In this document: one piece after another, positions 1 through 9,795 of the stretch
How positions within the stretch are numbered: position 1 is the stretch's first letter
Layout of the letters: each line of letters starts with the position of its first letter
Source: Priapulus caudatus
Taxonomy: Eukaryota; Priapulida; Priapulimorpha; Priapulimorphida; Priapulidae
NCBI RefSeq assembly: GCF_000485595.1
Contig: NW_014577294.1
Coordinates: 262,664 to 284,153, forward strand
Length of the DNA: 21,490 nt
Direction: 5' to 3'
Position numbers and translations under genes: made by a program
The notes under the pieces: generated by a model
What the model was told of the DNA's origin: nothing
Seen by the model: the letters and a program-made list of their open reading frames with translations, nothing else
Database searches by the model: none

Positions 1-52
<52 letters not shown>

Positions 53-130
53 GTGCGTGCGTGCGTGTGTGTGTGTGTGTGTGTGTGTTTGTGTGTGTGC
101 GCGCATGCGTGCGTGTGTGCCTGCTAGTTT
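1..130. repeat. (TG)n microsatellite with CG interruptions
   Basis: Nearly uninterrupted GT dinucleotides, with GTGC and CGCGCATGCG variants toward the right end. It lies in the intron following the 193-416 twitchin exon and reaches the window edge. Confidence 0.97.
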
Positions 131-192
131 GTATACACGCTCGCGTGTGTGAGCGTGCGTACGTGCGAGTACTGTAAGCACGTGGCGTTTAC

Positions 193-416
193 CGTGATTG
201 CAAGGATCAGTTTGTAGACGTCGTTGTCCTGCGCTGTGGCCGTGATGGTGAGTCGGTCGGTTTCCGTCACGACGTCAGTGCCGTGGAACCAGGTGATCTT
301 CGACGCTGGCTTGCACTTGAGTAGGCACTCCATGCGCAAGATGCCGCCTTCCTGCTTGATGGCTGGCTTACCCTGGAACTGAGGCTTGATGGTACCCCGC
401 GGTGGTGGTGCCTTAC
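193..416 (-). CDS. twitchin: Twitchin-like exon: linker and most of the next Ig domain (gene continues off the left edge)
   Basis: After a 480-bp intron (acceptor TGCCTCGCAG at 417-426), this exon completes a Gly codon. It then encodes a Pro-rich linker (KAPPPRGTIKP) and a new Ig domain: FQGKPAIKQEGG, B-strand Cys in RMECLL, C-strand Trp in ITWFHG, and an E-strand ending DVYKLILAIT. It ends in phase 0 at a donor ACG|GTAAAC (191-193). The F and G strands must therefore lie in the next exon, beyond the left edge and past the TG microsatellite. Length is 224 bp: two bases plus 74 codons. The open frame appears to read on to about position 124, but that part translates intron sequence. An apparent Met start upstream of the acceptor also lies in intron. 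The tandem Ig arrangement with short linkers fits the I-band-like or C-terminal Ig arrays of twitchin. Confidence 0.9.
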
Positions 417-896
417 CTGCGAGGCAGTACACGAATGCATAGTTAGTTATACCACTGTAAGGAAATGCTACTCCTTAAAGTCCCGATATCTCTGCAGATC
501 TTCTCTTATCTACTCTTTTTGTTCTAATCGCGTCTTAGCTTTTTTATATTAAGTAACGGACTTTTTCGGTTAGAGAAAGAACTGATGTTTCGTATAAGAC
601 TTTAATTTGTTGCGAATATTATGGCTTTGTTGCGATCGATGGCTGATTACAGTAGTGCAATATTGTTCTTTTATTTCTTACTGATGAGTAACGCTTCACC
701 GGTAGCGCTATAGGCGTCTCAATATGTGCAATATTATATATGATTGTAATATGTGTTATTTTATGTAAACTGCATCTTAAAACTGCCCATAATAGTATCT
801 TGCCTTTTCTGTAGAGAAACGCCTATCGATTACTCTCACCAGGGAAACATTTAATTGATAAGGAAATTGAAATAAGTGCAATGAACAAGCACGCAC
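417..896 (-). other. Twitchin intron
   Basis: 480 bp between the 897-1060 and 193-416 exons. It is bounded by GTGCGT (donor side) and CTCGCAG (acceptor side) on the minus strand. It is AT-rich, and no repeat or nested gene was seen. Confidence 0.85.
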
Positions 897-1060
897 CACC
901 AAAGTTAAGGTTGAGTGTTGCATTGGTCTCTCCAAGATCATTCTTGGCGTTGACTCTGTATTTTCCGCCATCTTCCTTTGCAATGCCTGTGATTTCTAGG
1001 CCAACGAGGCATATGTTTTTATCTTCCGGAGTTACGTATATGTTGTAACGGCCGCCATGA
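897..1060 (-). CDS. twitchin: Twitchin-like exon: second half of the same Ig domain
   Basis: This exon completes the Ig domain begun by 1594-1728, across a 533-bp intron. The acceptor is TTCATTACAG at 1061-1070. Its first base completes a Ser codon (AG|T). The protein runs from HGGRYNIYVTPEDKN through the D, E, F and G strands to NATLNLNFG. The block KEDGGKYRVNAKNDLGE is the classic twitchin F-strand signature. The usual F-strand Cys is replaced by Val, so there is no intradomain disulfide; this is common in cytosolic muscle Ig domains. The donor G|GTGCGT (at 895-897) was chosen over an overlapping GT three bases upstream. Either keeps the phase, but this choice gives the family ending NFGG when joined to the next exon. 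Length is 164 bp: 1 base, 54 codons, 1 base. No frameshift is seen. Confidence 0.92.
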
Positions 1061-1593
1061 CTGTAATGAAGAGAAACACAATTATGAAATGGTCTCCTTG
1101 CTCTGTCCAAATACTCATTCTCATTACATATTGCTGGCACTACGCAGGCATCTTAATACAGAACAAATTGTGAATATTATCGAGTAGATTTTTTTAAATA
1201 TTAAAGTTGAGAGCGTAAGAATGAACCGAATGCAGATATGTAAGTTTCAAGAAGACTTTCTACATATTGACACAAATTTCATAAAAATAAACAGGATAGA
1301 GCGATGTGAGTTTCAAATGTAGTCTGGTTAATATTATAAATAATCTCATTGGAATAGATTCAAATATAGAGGAAATATATGATGACTATAAATGTTCAAA
1401 TTTATCTCATGATTGTACGTTATAGAATTATTGCCCCCTTCATAACGGAATCATAAACATACCTATTCGCAGTAAATTAGCACGATGCACTGCTAAGCCG
1501 TAAATCTGTATTTATGATTCAATAAACCGATATAGATAAGAAAATGTAATATAATAATTATGGGCGGTGTTATGTTAGTAGAACATCTATTAC
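1061..1593 (-). other. Twitchin intron
   Basis: 533 bp, AT-rich, bounded on the minus strand by GTAATA and TCATTACAG. It splits one Ig domain between its C and D strands, with AG|T spanning the junction. No other feature was seen. Confidence 0.87.
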
Positions 1594-1728
1594 CTGACAG
1601 GCTCGTCGTCGTGGAACCATAAGACATTGGGCTGCGGGTCAGCTTGAAGTTTGCAGCTGAATATTATCTTGGCGCCACCTGGCGCTTGCTTTATAGATGG
1701 CTTCTGGGCAAATGTAGGGGGAAGTCCT
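1594..1728 (-). CDS. twitchin: Twitchin-like exon: first half of an I-set Ig domain
   Basis: This is the most upstream twitchin exon visible, read right to left. It encodes 44 full codons plus a split codon at each end, starting GLPPTFAQKPSIKQ and ending WFHDDEPV. The Ig A to C strands are visible: the FAQKP entry motif, the B-strand Cys in FSCK and the C-strand Trp in VLWFH. The acceptor is a pyrimidine-rich stretch ending TTGCAG at 1729-1730. The donor is CAG|GTAATA at 1591-1596. It starts with the third base of a codon and ends with two bases (AG), which the next exon completes to Ser. Twitchins are giant Ig/FnIII/kinase proteins of invertebrate muscle thick filaments. The upstream exon that must supply two bases of the first codon was not recognised. 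Family assignment rests on motif resemblance; projectin or another titin-class protein is the alternative. Confidence 0.88.
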
Positions 1729-2373
1729 CTGCAAGGAAACAAGATGGCTGATGTAAATCTAGGAATAGTTTTTATTTTTTAAATCATTAATCACTGGCTA
1801 CTATAGGTAAATACACGAAAAAGGTCTATGCAAGAAAATCCGACAATTGCTAAAAATCCAATTACTTTTTTTTTGTATTTGATCACGAGCAATAGTACTA
1901 GCAGACAGTGTCGAATTCGTTCCAACCATATAACATGTACTACGAAATATGTCTGACTGACCAACACGTGAACCTAAATATAGGAATCAGCATTGACTCT
2001 TGCAAGCACAACCAGTCTAGAATTGTAACTCGCGTCTTGAAATTTTGAAAAAGTTGCTTATATATGCAAGACACTATTTCACTATTCAACGCTATTCTAG
2101 GCTATACACCATAGCATAGCCTTTTCCTTGTACATCGATTGATATGGCTGCTATGTGGATGTGTTACATACACATATTTACTTCAATTGGCCCGTACTTG
2201 GTGAATCAATTATCGGTGGACATACGTGGACAAAATGACGGATTAAGCAAGGGCGAATGAATAGTCGTGAAATAGATAGGCATATTTAAGAGCGCATTTG
2301 GTACACACGGAACCCACATATTTAACGAAACAGCGTATGCTAGCTATATCACCGGTCGATACACGTAAAGTAG

Positions 2374-2381
2374 TGACGTCA
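2374..2381. promoter_or_regulatory. CRE-like octamer TGACGTCA
   Basis: A perfect palindromic cAMP-response-element consensus. It lies about 650 bp upstream (minus-strand sense) of the first visible twitchin exon. An octamer can occur by chance, so function is only a possibility. Confidence 0.2.
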
Positions 2382-2434
2382 CACGGCGATATGGAGACGT
2401 CGTGTGCGACATAGACGCTGCAAACATTAGAGCT

Positions 2435-2546
2435 ACATTTCTAGTTACAGTATGTTATTCCTCCTCTGTAGCATTTAAAAAATTGAACCTACATTCTCAG
2501 TTACGCTACGCTATTCCTACACTGCAGCGTTTAAGCTAAAACCCAA
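2435..2546. repeat. Two-copy 56-bp imperfect tandem duplication
   Basis: Unit 1 (2435-2490) begins ACATTTCTAGTTACAG and unit 2 (2491-2546) begins ACATTCTCAGTTACG. Both continue with a TATTCCT...CTG...AGC(A/G)TTTAA pattern in register. The divergence suggests an old duplication. Confidence 0.75.
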
Positions 2547-4901
2547 CGCTGTTCTGTCTCAGCCCAGTTTTCTATCTCTACCAACGAGCGGACCAGTTGC
2601 TTCATTCACTAACAACTATTGCGTGGCACCTAATATAAGTAAATAAAAATAATTCTTTTCGTTGTGCCTTAGCCGCAGCGTCAGCCCCGCTTCCAGCTAT
2701 ATCTCCCTAACGCTATATAATATCGGCCGTGGCTGCGTGCGTGTAAGTCATATGTTTACAACTACACGGCGGTAAGACGGCTGCAACGCGATCGTCTGTG
2801 GCTTCCCATACGCAGAGCGCACGGCGTGGCCCGCGTTACCAAAATAGCGGCTAATCTATGAGACGGGCCCGGCAGGAGGTTTTCAACGTCGATTTCAGCG
2901 CGCCTGCCTATGAGCGGGGAGATGATGCGACGTACAGCACGCACGCGGGAGACGATCCGGGGAGTATTTTTCGCGCCGAAAAATGTTTTCCAGACCCAAC
3001 ATCGCCGCAGCGATCACGTGACCGTAGTGTTATGGTCGCAGATAAATCTCGGAGATTTACCTCTCTATAGTGAGATTGGTCGCGAACCTGTACAGTTGTG
3101 TCACGTATTATTAAATTAGTGATAATTACTAAAATGGTAATTGCGTGCGGAGAGAATAACGATCATACAATTAGCAGATGCTACTTTAGTACTTGTATTA
3201 AAATAATGACTTAATTTAAATAATTAATCCCCACTGGCACCTGCAATACAGTCGCCTTCAAAATTACCATCATGCAATTGTCACCACACATATATAGCAC
3301 ACATAAGGTAATGACCTAGTAATAACGCAAATAACTCCAAACTAGTGACATAGCTATGAAGCCGATATTGTTTCAGCAACTGGTAGAAAAACACGGTGTT
3401 TCTAACACACTGCCATCCGATCTTTTTTTCATCGCAACCGTAAATACACCATTTTTTCTCTGGCTGGATGCCAAAAATGCTGCTACGTGTCATTTTTTAA
3501 TAATGATATAACGTTATTCGAGTATTTTCTAAAATAATTTTTATTTCATAAATGTCGTAACTAAAACAAAATTAATGTGTTGGTAAACATATGACATTAT
3601 TACAATATATTTTATGGTTAGAAAGTGCATATATTAGTGGCTATACGCAACGATGATTTATTGTGAGGAATATTTATCGAAAAGGTAGAAACCAGCCATA
3701 ATTACACACAAGTTTGAAAACTAACAGCATACAATAATAAAACCAAAATACATTTTACTTGATTTCGGAGATCTTTCTACCACCATTGGAAACCTCGTTC
3801 TGGCCAAAACCAGCTATAGCAGCAATGGAAACGTGGGCCCAAACCGCCACCAGCTGGTGCTATCGCGAACGTTTTTGTATAATTAACGATAGTTTATTAG
3901 TATTTTATGTCCGATAACCACAGGATATATAGCTGTTCATTTGCCGTAGTTTTATTTAAAAGGTAAAGTAGGTATTCTATTTGTGGTTGAATGGTGGTCA
4001 TTATGTCAGATTTAACGGAGCTGAAAAATTGTCAAACATTGTTTGTTTGTACAAGCCTGAGATCTAAGCGCATGTCGTTTTTTCTTACATTTAATAGACG
4101 AGGCTGTCTGGTTTACATTTTCCAGTGAAACTGTTTTAACTTTGCTTGTTAGTGCAGGTGCATGCATAGATATTTATTTAGCCAATCTCTTCATTCGAAA
4201 TGGGTTCCGGTGCATCACGGTGCAGATCATTATTCATTTGATGCATACATTGATTACTTATTTAATTTTACAGACTAAATTCGAACATTAGACCTATATG
4301 CTCCAACAGTCGTAAATGATATGCAGCATCTATACGATATATATTTTGTATACGTTCCCCGAAATGATGGCGGGTTATATTTATCTCAGGCTGGCAAAAT
4401 GTAAGCACGTAACCTATTCCTAGGACTTGGAGGAATGATTCAGAGGCATATACTCCGGTACATGAAGCGTAATGGAGCGTGCATGTATATGTAACATAGA
4501 AGTTTCTGCTCGCCTGTTACTCGTCTGTTACTGGCGTGGAAGTTTAAAATTAGCGGTTGTTTCCCGTCTTAACTGTATATTTTTCCTCGTTGTTGTACAT
4601 ACATAGGCACGCAGCCTCCACTCAGCTCTGCATTTACTACGCGCCAGTCCGTTTCTTCGGGCACTGCTCTCGTCTCATGCTCGTCTATCGGTGTCTCAGT
4701 ATTTCGTTGAAAAAATACTTCTACGTATCCGGTTCATTGCCCCCAACGATCTACATGATATAACGACCTATGATAAACCCGCTAAATGTAATATTTCTGC
4801 GATACGCAAATGCTGTCTAACTTCTACTGAACGAGAGTTAAAACTTTCAAACTCTATCTACATTGCTACTTGCGAAAATCACTAGGCATGGTTTAATGAT
4901 A

Positions 4902-4944
4902 GACACTAAATGATTTAGTGTTTGTCAATAAATGATTTAGTGAC
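4902..4944. repeat. Small hairpin with adjacent 22-bp-period direct repeat
   Basis: CACTAAAT-G-ATTTAGTG (4904-4920) is a perfect 8-bp-arm palindrome. The 13-mer AAATGATTTAGTG recurs at 4908-4920 and 4930-4942, flanked by GACA/TGTC-type sequence. Confidence 0.7.
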
Positions 4945-5234
4945 AGTCTAAATACCATTTGTGTCCCACCTCGCCTGCCAAAGACGCTATCGTTTACGTC
5001 GAAGTAGACAATTAACAAGGCAACTTGTATTTTTATAGAAGTATCTGCATCAACTTCTGTCCCAGTTCTATTTTCACATATAAATCAAATATGTTCAGGC
5101 AGGTCTTGAAGCAGAGAGAACATAAAGGCTTATATACGGTGTAAACGTAGAGAGCATAAATGGCCGGTGGCTAGTTGACAGAAACGTCGTATTGTTAAGT
5201 CTATAGTTAAGACTAATTTTGTTTCTTAACCAAA

Positions 5235-5274
5235 ATAGTGCTGGTGTTAGTTGGATAGTGCTCGTGTTAGACAG
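5235..5274. repeat. 20-bp tandem duplication
   Basis: ATAGTGCTGGTGTTAGTTGG is followed at once by ATAGTGCTCGTGTTAGACAG, with only a few differences. Confidence 0.75.
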
Positions 5275-5981
5275 GGTACCGATGGGGCTCGAGGAATGCT
5301 AAACTATATTTACCCGGCCGGGTAAGCGAGCTAAACCTCGCATTGTGTTCTTCTCTGTCGATCCAAAGTTTTAAACAATTCAATGGCTTCTGCAGAAGCA
5401 ACCTAATTTCAATCAACTCGATATTAGTATTTACTACTACTACTATTTTCTTTTATGGTACTTCTACCAGCAGATCACAACAAGCCCATACATCGTGATT
5501 TTTTGTACGCTCATAGGGAGTTTGGCGTGGAGATCTACGAATGTCTATAAACGCCTTTGATCGCTGCTAAAACTGCCGACACCATTACTATTTATTTGAT
5601 GTGCAAAAAGATGACCGAACAATTTCATGAACACACGGCCACGTGTCTTTTCATAAAACGTTTAAATCTGTAAAATTATCGTAACATTTTATACTGGTGC
5701 GTGTGCGCGCGCACATTGATGTAAATGCTACCAGCACATCCAAATACTATTGCAACGAGCAAGCCAAAAGTGCTTAAAAAACACAATAACTAAATATACA
5801 CACAAAGCTCGCAGCTAATGTTAGTAAAATAACATAACCACACCTCGGGCCCGGAAATTCCTTTCCTAGTGAATACAATTATGTCTTAAAACTATTTATT
5901 ATTTGTAAAGAATTTGTTGCGAAGGTGCGAGCAAAACATACACCTGTGCGGCACAGACACTTGTGCGTCTGTTTCTCTGTC

Positions 5982-6082
5982 TGTGTGCGCATGTGTGTTT
6001 GTGTGTGTGTGTGTGCGCGCGCGCGTGTTGTGTGTGTGTGCGTGCGTGCGTGCGCCGCGGTGTGTGTGTGTGCGTGTGTGTA

Positions 6083-6123
<41 letters not shown>

Positions 6124-6245
6124 TGTACGTGTGTGTGTGTGTGTGTGTGGTGTGTGTGTGTGTGTTGTGTATGTGTGCGTGTGCGCGCGCGTGTGTGTGT
6201 ATGCTGTGTGTGCGCGCGTGCGTGCGTGCGTGCGTGCGTGCATGC
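5982..6245. repeat. Long compound (TG)n / (CGTG)n microsatellite
   Basis: About 260 bp of GT dinucleotides broken by GCGCGC, GTGCGTGCG and TATG variants, ending in a clean (CGTG)n run. It is open in five reading frames on both strands only because the repeat has no stop codons; those Cys-Val or His-Thr frames are not genes. Confidence 0.97.
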
Positions 6246-6424
6246 GTATCCTGCTCTATCAATATCCCCCACCCGCACACAGACACGCTGACTTCTATAC
6301 TCCTTACTGCTTTTTTTACTCGTTACTGCTTATTTTGCTTGCCCATTTTCATGTGGCTACTTACGTGCTCTGCGTGCGTCAATGATTCTTTTCTCATATA
6401 TATCACAATACCTGCCACGCAAGC

Positions 6425-6870
6425 TTAAAGGCATACTAGGCCCATTGATTATGCAATGTTGACTAATGCTAGAGTAACTAGCACCTTGTGTAGTTAATAA
6501 GTACATAACCTTATAGCCAAACGCGTAATCTATTAGTGTGTCCAATATCACTGCTGGTTACATTACAAGCAAGACTTGAAATCGGTTGTTGATATTCATC
6601 CAGGAGTCAAGCGATGCCGTAAACATTTGTGCGGCCCGTATGTTTTGGACGCCAGATAAAATGGAGGTGACAGCGGTGTAACCACGGCCACGGACTAAAT
6701 ATGGAAATGGAGTAAAACACACGTACTAATCGGGTTTGTCTATATTCGGGCCGGTACAGGAGATAATTTGCATATTTTGTCACGTGGTTTGTGTTAACCA
6801 ATCAGATGTAATCGCGTATTCGTGACTTCCAGCTGTATCGCATAGCGATCTCACGTGCAGAAGTGTGAAG
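6425..6870 (-). repeat. Copy A, left inverted arm of the fold-back repeat
   Basis: Read on the minus strand, this matches the right arm of the same element. 6733-6870 corresponds to 7236-7382 (it includes CACGTGAGATCGCTATGCGAT), and 6425-6561 corresponds to 7602-7737 (it begins GTAACCAGCAGTGATATTGG). The middle, about 6565-6720, is much more diverged or unrelated to the matching part of the right arm. The outer end stops abruptly after TGCCTTTAA, where the right arm and copy B continue with TGGCTGCCTG. No coding sequence was found. Confidence 0.88.
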
Positions 6871-7241
6871 CATGGTGAGGTGGTGGAGAAGGAGGAGGGG
6901 AGAAGCTGGTGGAGAAGGAGGAGGGGAGAAGCTGGTGGAGAATGAAGAAGAGAAGAAGGGAGAATGGGGTGGAGAAGGAGGAGGGGAGAAGCTGGTGGAG
7001 AAGGAGGAGGGGAGAAGCTGGTGGAGAATGAGGAAGGAGAAAGGGAGAAGCAGATGGAGAAGGAAGAGGGGAAGAGCTGGTGGAGAAGGAGGAGGGAGAA
7101 GCTGTGGAGAAGGAAGGAAAGGGGAGAAGGGAGAAGATGGTGGAGAGGAGGAGGGGAGAAGCTGGCGGAGAAAGGAGGAGGGAAGAAGGTGGTGGAAGGA
7201 GAGGAGAGAAGCTTGGTGGAGAGAAGGAGGGAAGAAGCTTC
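6871..7241 (+). repeat. Purine-rich minisatellite core of copy A
   Basis: About 370 bp of almost pure purine on the plus strand, built from variants of a ~26-bp unit that starts GTGGAGAAGGAGGAGGGGAG and ends AAGCTG. A longer variant carries AATGAGGAAGG and CAGATGGAG. It sits between the two inverted arms. The Arg/Glu/Gly-rich and Ser/Pro/Leu-rich open frames here reflect repeat composition and are not considered genes. Confidence 0.95.
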
Positions 7242-7976
7242 ACACTTCTGCAGCGTGAGATGCTATGCGATACAGCTGGAAGTCACGTCACGAATACGCG
7301 ATTACATCTGATTGGTTAACACACCCACGTGACAAAATATGCAAATTATCTCCTGTACCGGCCTGAATATAGACAAACCCGTACTGATCACGCGACGCAC
7401 ATGGACAGGCCCTGACAAAAAGTTCCTTATCACGAGCGTCCGTGTTTACGAAAATCATGATGATAGCAATTGCGTACGGCCGAGCATGCGTGGAAAATGT
7501 CCGCGTGCACTATAAATATGTATCACACCCGCTTCGCGGCGCGGTTTTGAAACTGTAAACAACTGATTTCTTGAGTGCAGATTTCAATTAGACATTTTTT
7601 GGTAACCAGCAGTGATATTGGACAAACTAATACGCAGTTTGGATGTAAGGTTATGTACTTATTACCTACACAATGGTGCCCAGTTTACTCTAGGCATTCG
7701 TCAACATTGCATAATCAATGCCTCAGTATGCCTTTAATGGCTGCCTGTTGCGTAAAATTCTAGCAGATGTTTACACATGTTCGATTTTAGGAAAATTTAA
7801 AGAATGTGGTTTCCATGTGGCCACCATCTGTGGGAATAGACGTCGTTCTTTTATTGAATTTTGCCCGTTCCTACTCTGGTGCCAAGGTCAGGAGCATTGA
7901 ACCAAACTGACAGCCACCTTCATTTCATATAGCTCCCTTTATCGATCGGCTCTCTCGCTCATTTGCCCTGTCTTCT

Positions 7977-7979
7977 CTT

Positions 7980-8018
<39 letters not shown>

Positions 8019-8052
8019 CGCTCTTCTCTCTTTCTCTCTCTCCTCTCTAGAA
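7977..8052. repeat. (CT)n microsatellite inside copy A
   Basis: An almost pure CT run with CGCGCT and TTTCTCT interruptions. The same tract occurs at the same place in copy B, so it belongs to the element. Confidence 0.95.
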
Positions 8053-8143
8053 GAGCGCAGAGACTCTCTCTTTTCCTTGTCCTTCTGTCTATGAGTTATA
8101 CATCGTTCGTGAACCAATCCTTGACCAGGTCCGTATAGTCACG

Positions 8144-8167
8144 TATCGACCTCATCACAGGTCGATA
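8144..8167. repeat. 3' hairpin of copy A
   Basis: TATCGACCT and AGGTCGATA are perfect 9-bp arms around the 6-base loop CATCAC. It is retained unchanged in copy B at 16721-16744, about 86 bp before the shared sequence ends in both copies. Confidence 0.85.
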
Positions 8168-8253
8168 ACCGTTTTATTATATGGTTAATAAAGAAATAAA
8201 AAACAAATTGAATGTGTTAGTCAATAATTTAATAATACATTTAATAAATAAAC

Positions 8254-8400
8254 AATAATACATAAATAAACAATTTAACTAAATAAATAACAAATAAATA
8301 ATAATAATTTTATATTTATCTTCTAAATTATTTATTTTATTATATTTCTATTTCTATTTCTATTTCTATTTATAATATTTATATTATTTTATAATATAGC
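8254..8400. repeat. AT-rich low-complexity tail after copy A
   Basis: TAAATAA-type repeats are followed by about four TTTCTA hexamers (around 8345-8372) and TATAATATT. It is absent after copy B, so it may be flanking sequence or an expanded tail. Confidence 0.8.
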
Positions 8401-9795
8401 TATCTTATTGGCTGCTAATCTTCGATATAGAAGCGGTAGCTCGATTGGCCAGCGCTCACACACCCACTTTCTTCACGCGAGGTGTACTCGTTTGACACGC
8501 GCGGTCAACTCGGCATGAGGTACGGACCTCCAAATGCCATACGGGCCAATCAGATTCAAGCAAAATGCGCTACCATATAATAATAATGCTTGATCGTTTT
8601 CTCATCGAAAATGTTATTTTTCGCTGATGTCAAAAATGCTTGTCGGTACCTGACAACCGTCTCTATTACACTACATTGATTATTCACATGTTTGTATGTA
8701 GCTTAGCCGTGTTGACATACTTGTTGCATGTACCGTCTTTTACATTAACTGGAGCTCGCAGGTTCGCATGCGACAGTTTTAATCAACATACAAGGTCCAA
8801 TCATGTCTTTTTACTGCGACATATGTTTGACGATCACGTATTACATAAATTTGATTGGTTATTGAATATTGATCATTTGGCGCAAAACGCGGGGGTCGGG
8901 TGTGAAAACTAAAAAAATATCATGTACTGTTGATTACATTGATTTTGTGCGATCCCTCTTCAATGCCGTCAGGAAGTTAAACAAATATTATCTGAAAAAA
9001 AGACTCCATTGTTGTGATTAGCAGTTAAAGGATGTACTCAGATGTGTCCAAAATGCCTCATCGTACGTTCTACAGTTTTCAAATTTACTCAACCTCCTTC
9101 GCGCTTTCTGCCTTGGAGCACCAGCAACCGCCACGCCTTCTTCCGTAATCTGGGATTCGCCACTGCATACGGTTAAACCTTTATGTGTATTTACTCTGAA
9201 ATATTATTAAGATTTTTACTGCTATGGTTTGTTAAGATTTCGATTGCGCATACTCTTTTAATTTGGTCATAGCCATGTCAAAATTTTCGACAAACCCAAA
9301 CAGGCGCAATCACGCTTTACAAGACACAGGTACGAGACTGTGAACCTTGGAAAACGGACTGTTGTTTTCTACGTGTGCTTATCATTTAAACGTGTTAGGT
9401 GATAACTATATCGAATGTACCACTAGGCTGTAGAGACTTGAAAGAATGAAACACAGGCATTAAATGCCAGTAATTGCGAATGTAATGTAATGACCATGAC
9501 GAGTATACGCGTGCGCGGTAGCCGGAACGTAGCCCGATCCCACAATGCACCGCGCTTTTCGAGATGCGCCTTTATCTTTTTCTATTACACTTCATTCTTC
9601 TTTCCTCGCTGCACTTGGTCAGTCTATCGAATAACTAGATCTTTCATTTACAACCTCCTACTGCTGGTGCCGTGGATGCATGCATACGACACATCAGGTT
9701 TCTCTCTAGCTTTGACCCTAGGTTTGCTGGAGCATATGGTTTCGTTATCGCTGTACATGTGTCTGTTTAGCGCATCGGCTTCACAGAGTTCATGC

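Larger units (their letters stand above)
1729..5981. other. Non-coding stretch upstream of the twitchin exons (large intron or 5' flank)
   Basis: About 4.2 kb with no recognisable exon. It is mostly AT-rich, with a locally GC/CpG-richer patch at about 2680-3020. Open frames are all under about 70 codons and match no family I know. Within it are a 56-bp tandem duplication (2435-2546), a 20-bp one (5235-5274), a small hairpin (4904-4920) and a full CRE-like octamer (2374-2381). Because the 1594-1728 exon begins in mid-codon, at least one coding exon must lie further right, so this is probably intron. Confidence 0.6.
7236..8253 (+). repeat. Copy A, right arm and 3' part of the repeat element
   Basis: It aligns throughout to 15822-16830 (copy B). 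Landmarks in order: CTTCACACTTCTGC; a CTGATTGGTTAACAC CCAAT-type motif; a TATA-like ACTATAAATATG near 7510; GGTAACCAGCAGTGATATTGG at 7601; CCACCATCTGTGGG; a CT microsatellite (about 7977-8052); a hairpin at 8144-8167; and an AATAAA-rich tail. Identity with copy B ends at 8253 within TAAATAAAC. Differences from copy B are largely single-base insertions or deletions. No conserved open frame survives both copies, so it looks non-autonomous. Confidence 0.9.

Noticed and set aside
777-983. 68-codon minus frame overlapping the second twitchin exon
   Set aside because: It is an off-frame shadow of the exon at 897-1060, whose frame is fixed by splice phase and family motifs.
5879-6428. Several 110-140 codon Cys-Val and His-Thr open frames on both strands
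   Set aside because: They are direct translations of the TG microsatellite and its flanks. Both strands and nearly all frames are open, which marks composition and not coding.
6851-7319. Arg/Glu/Gly-rich and Ser/Pro/Leu-rich frames, also at 15532-15920
   Set aside because: They translate the GGAGAA minisatellite core; unit length and frame are not maintained between copies A and B.
8401-8890. Cluster of CCAAT/ATTGG motifs as a promoter
   Set aside because: Four short motifs over about 400 bp in both orientations are weak evidence, and no TATA box, initiator or following exon was recognised.
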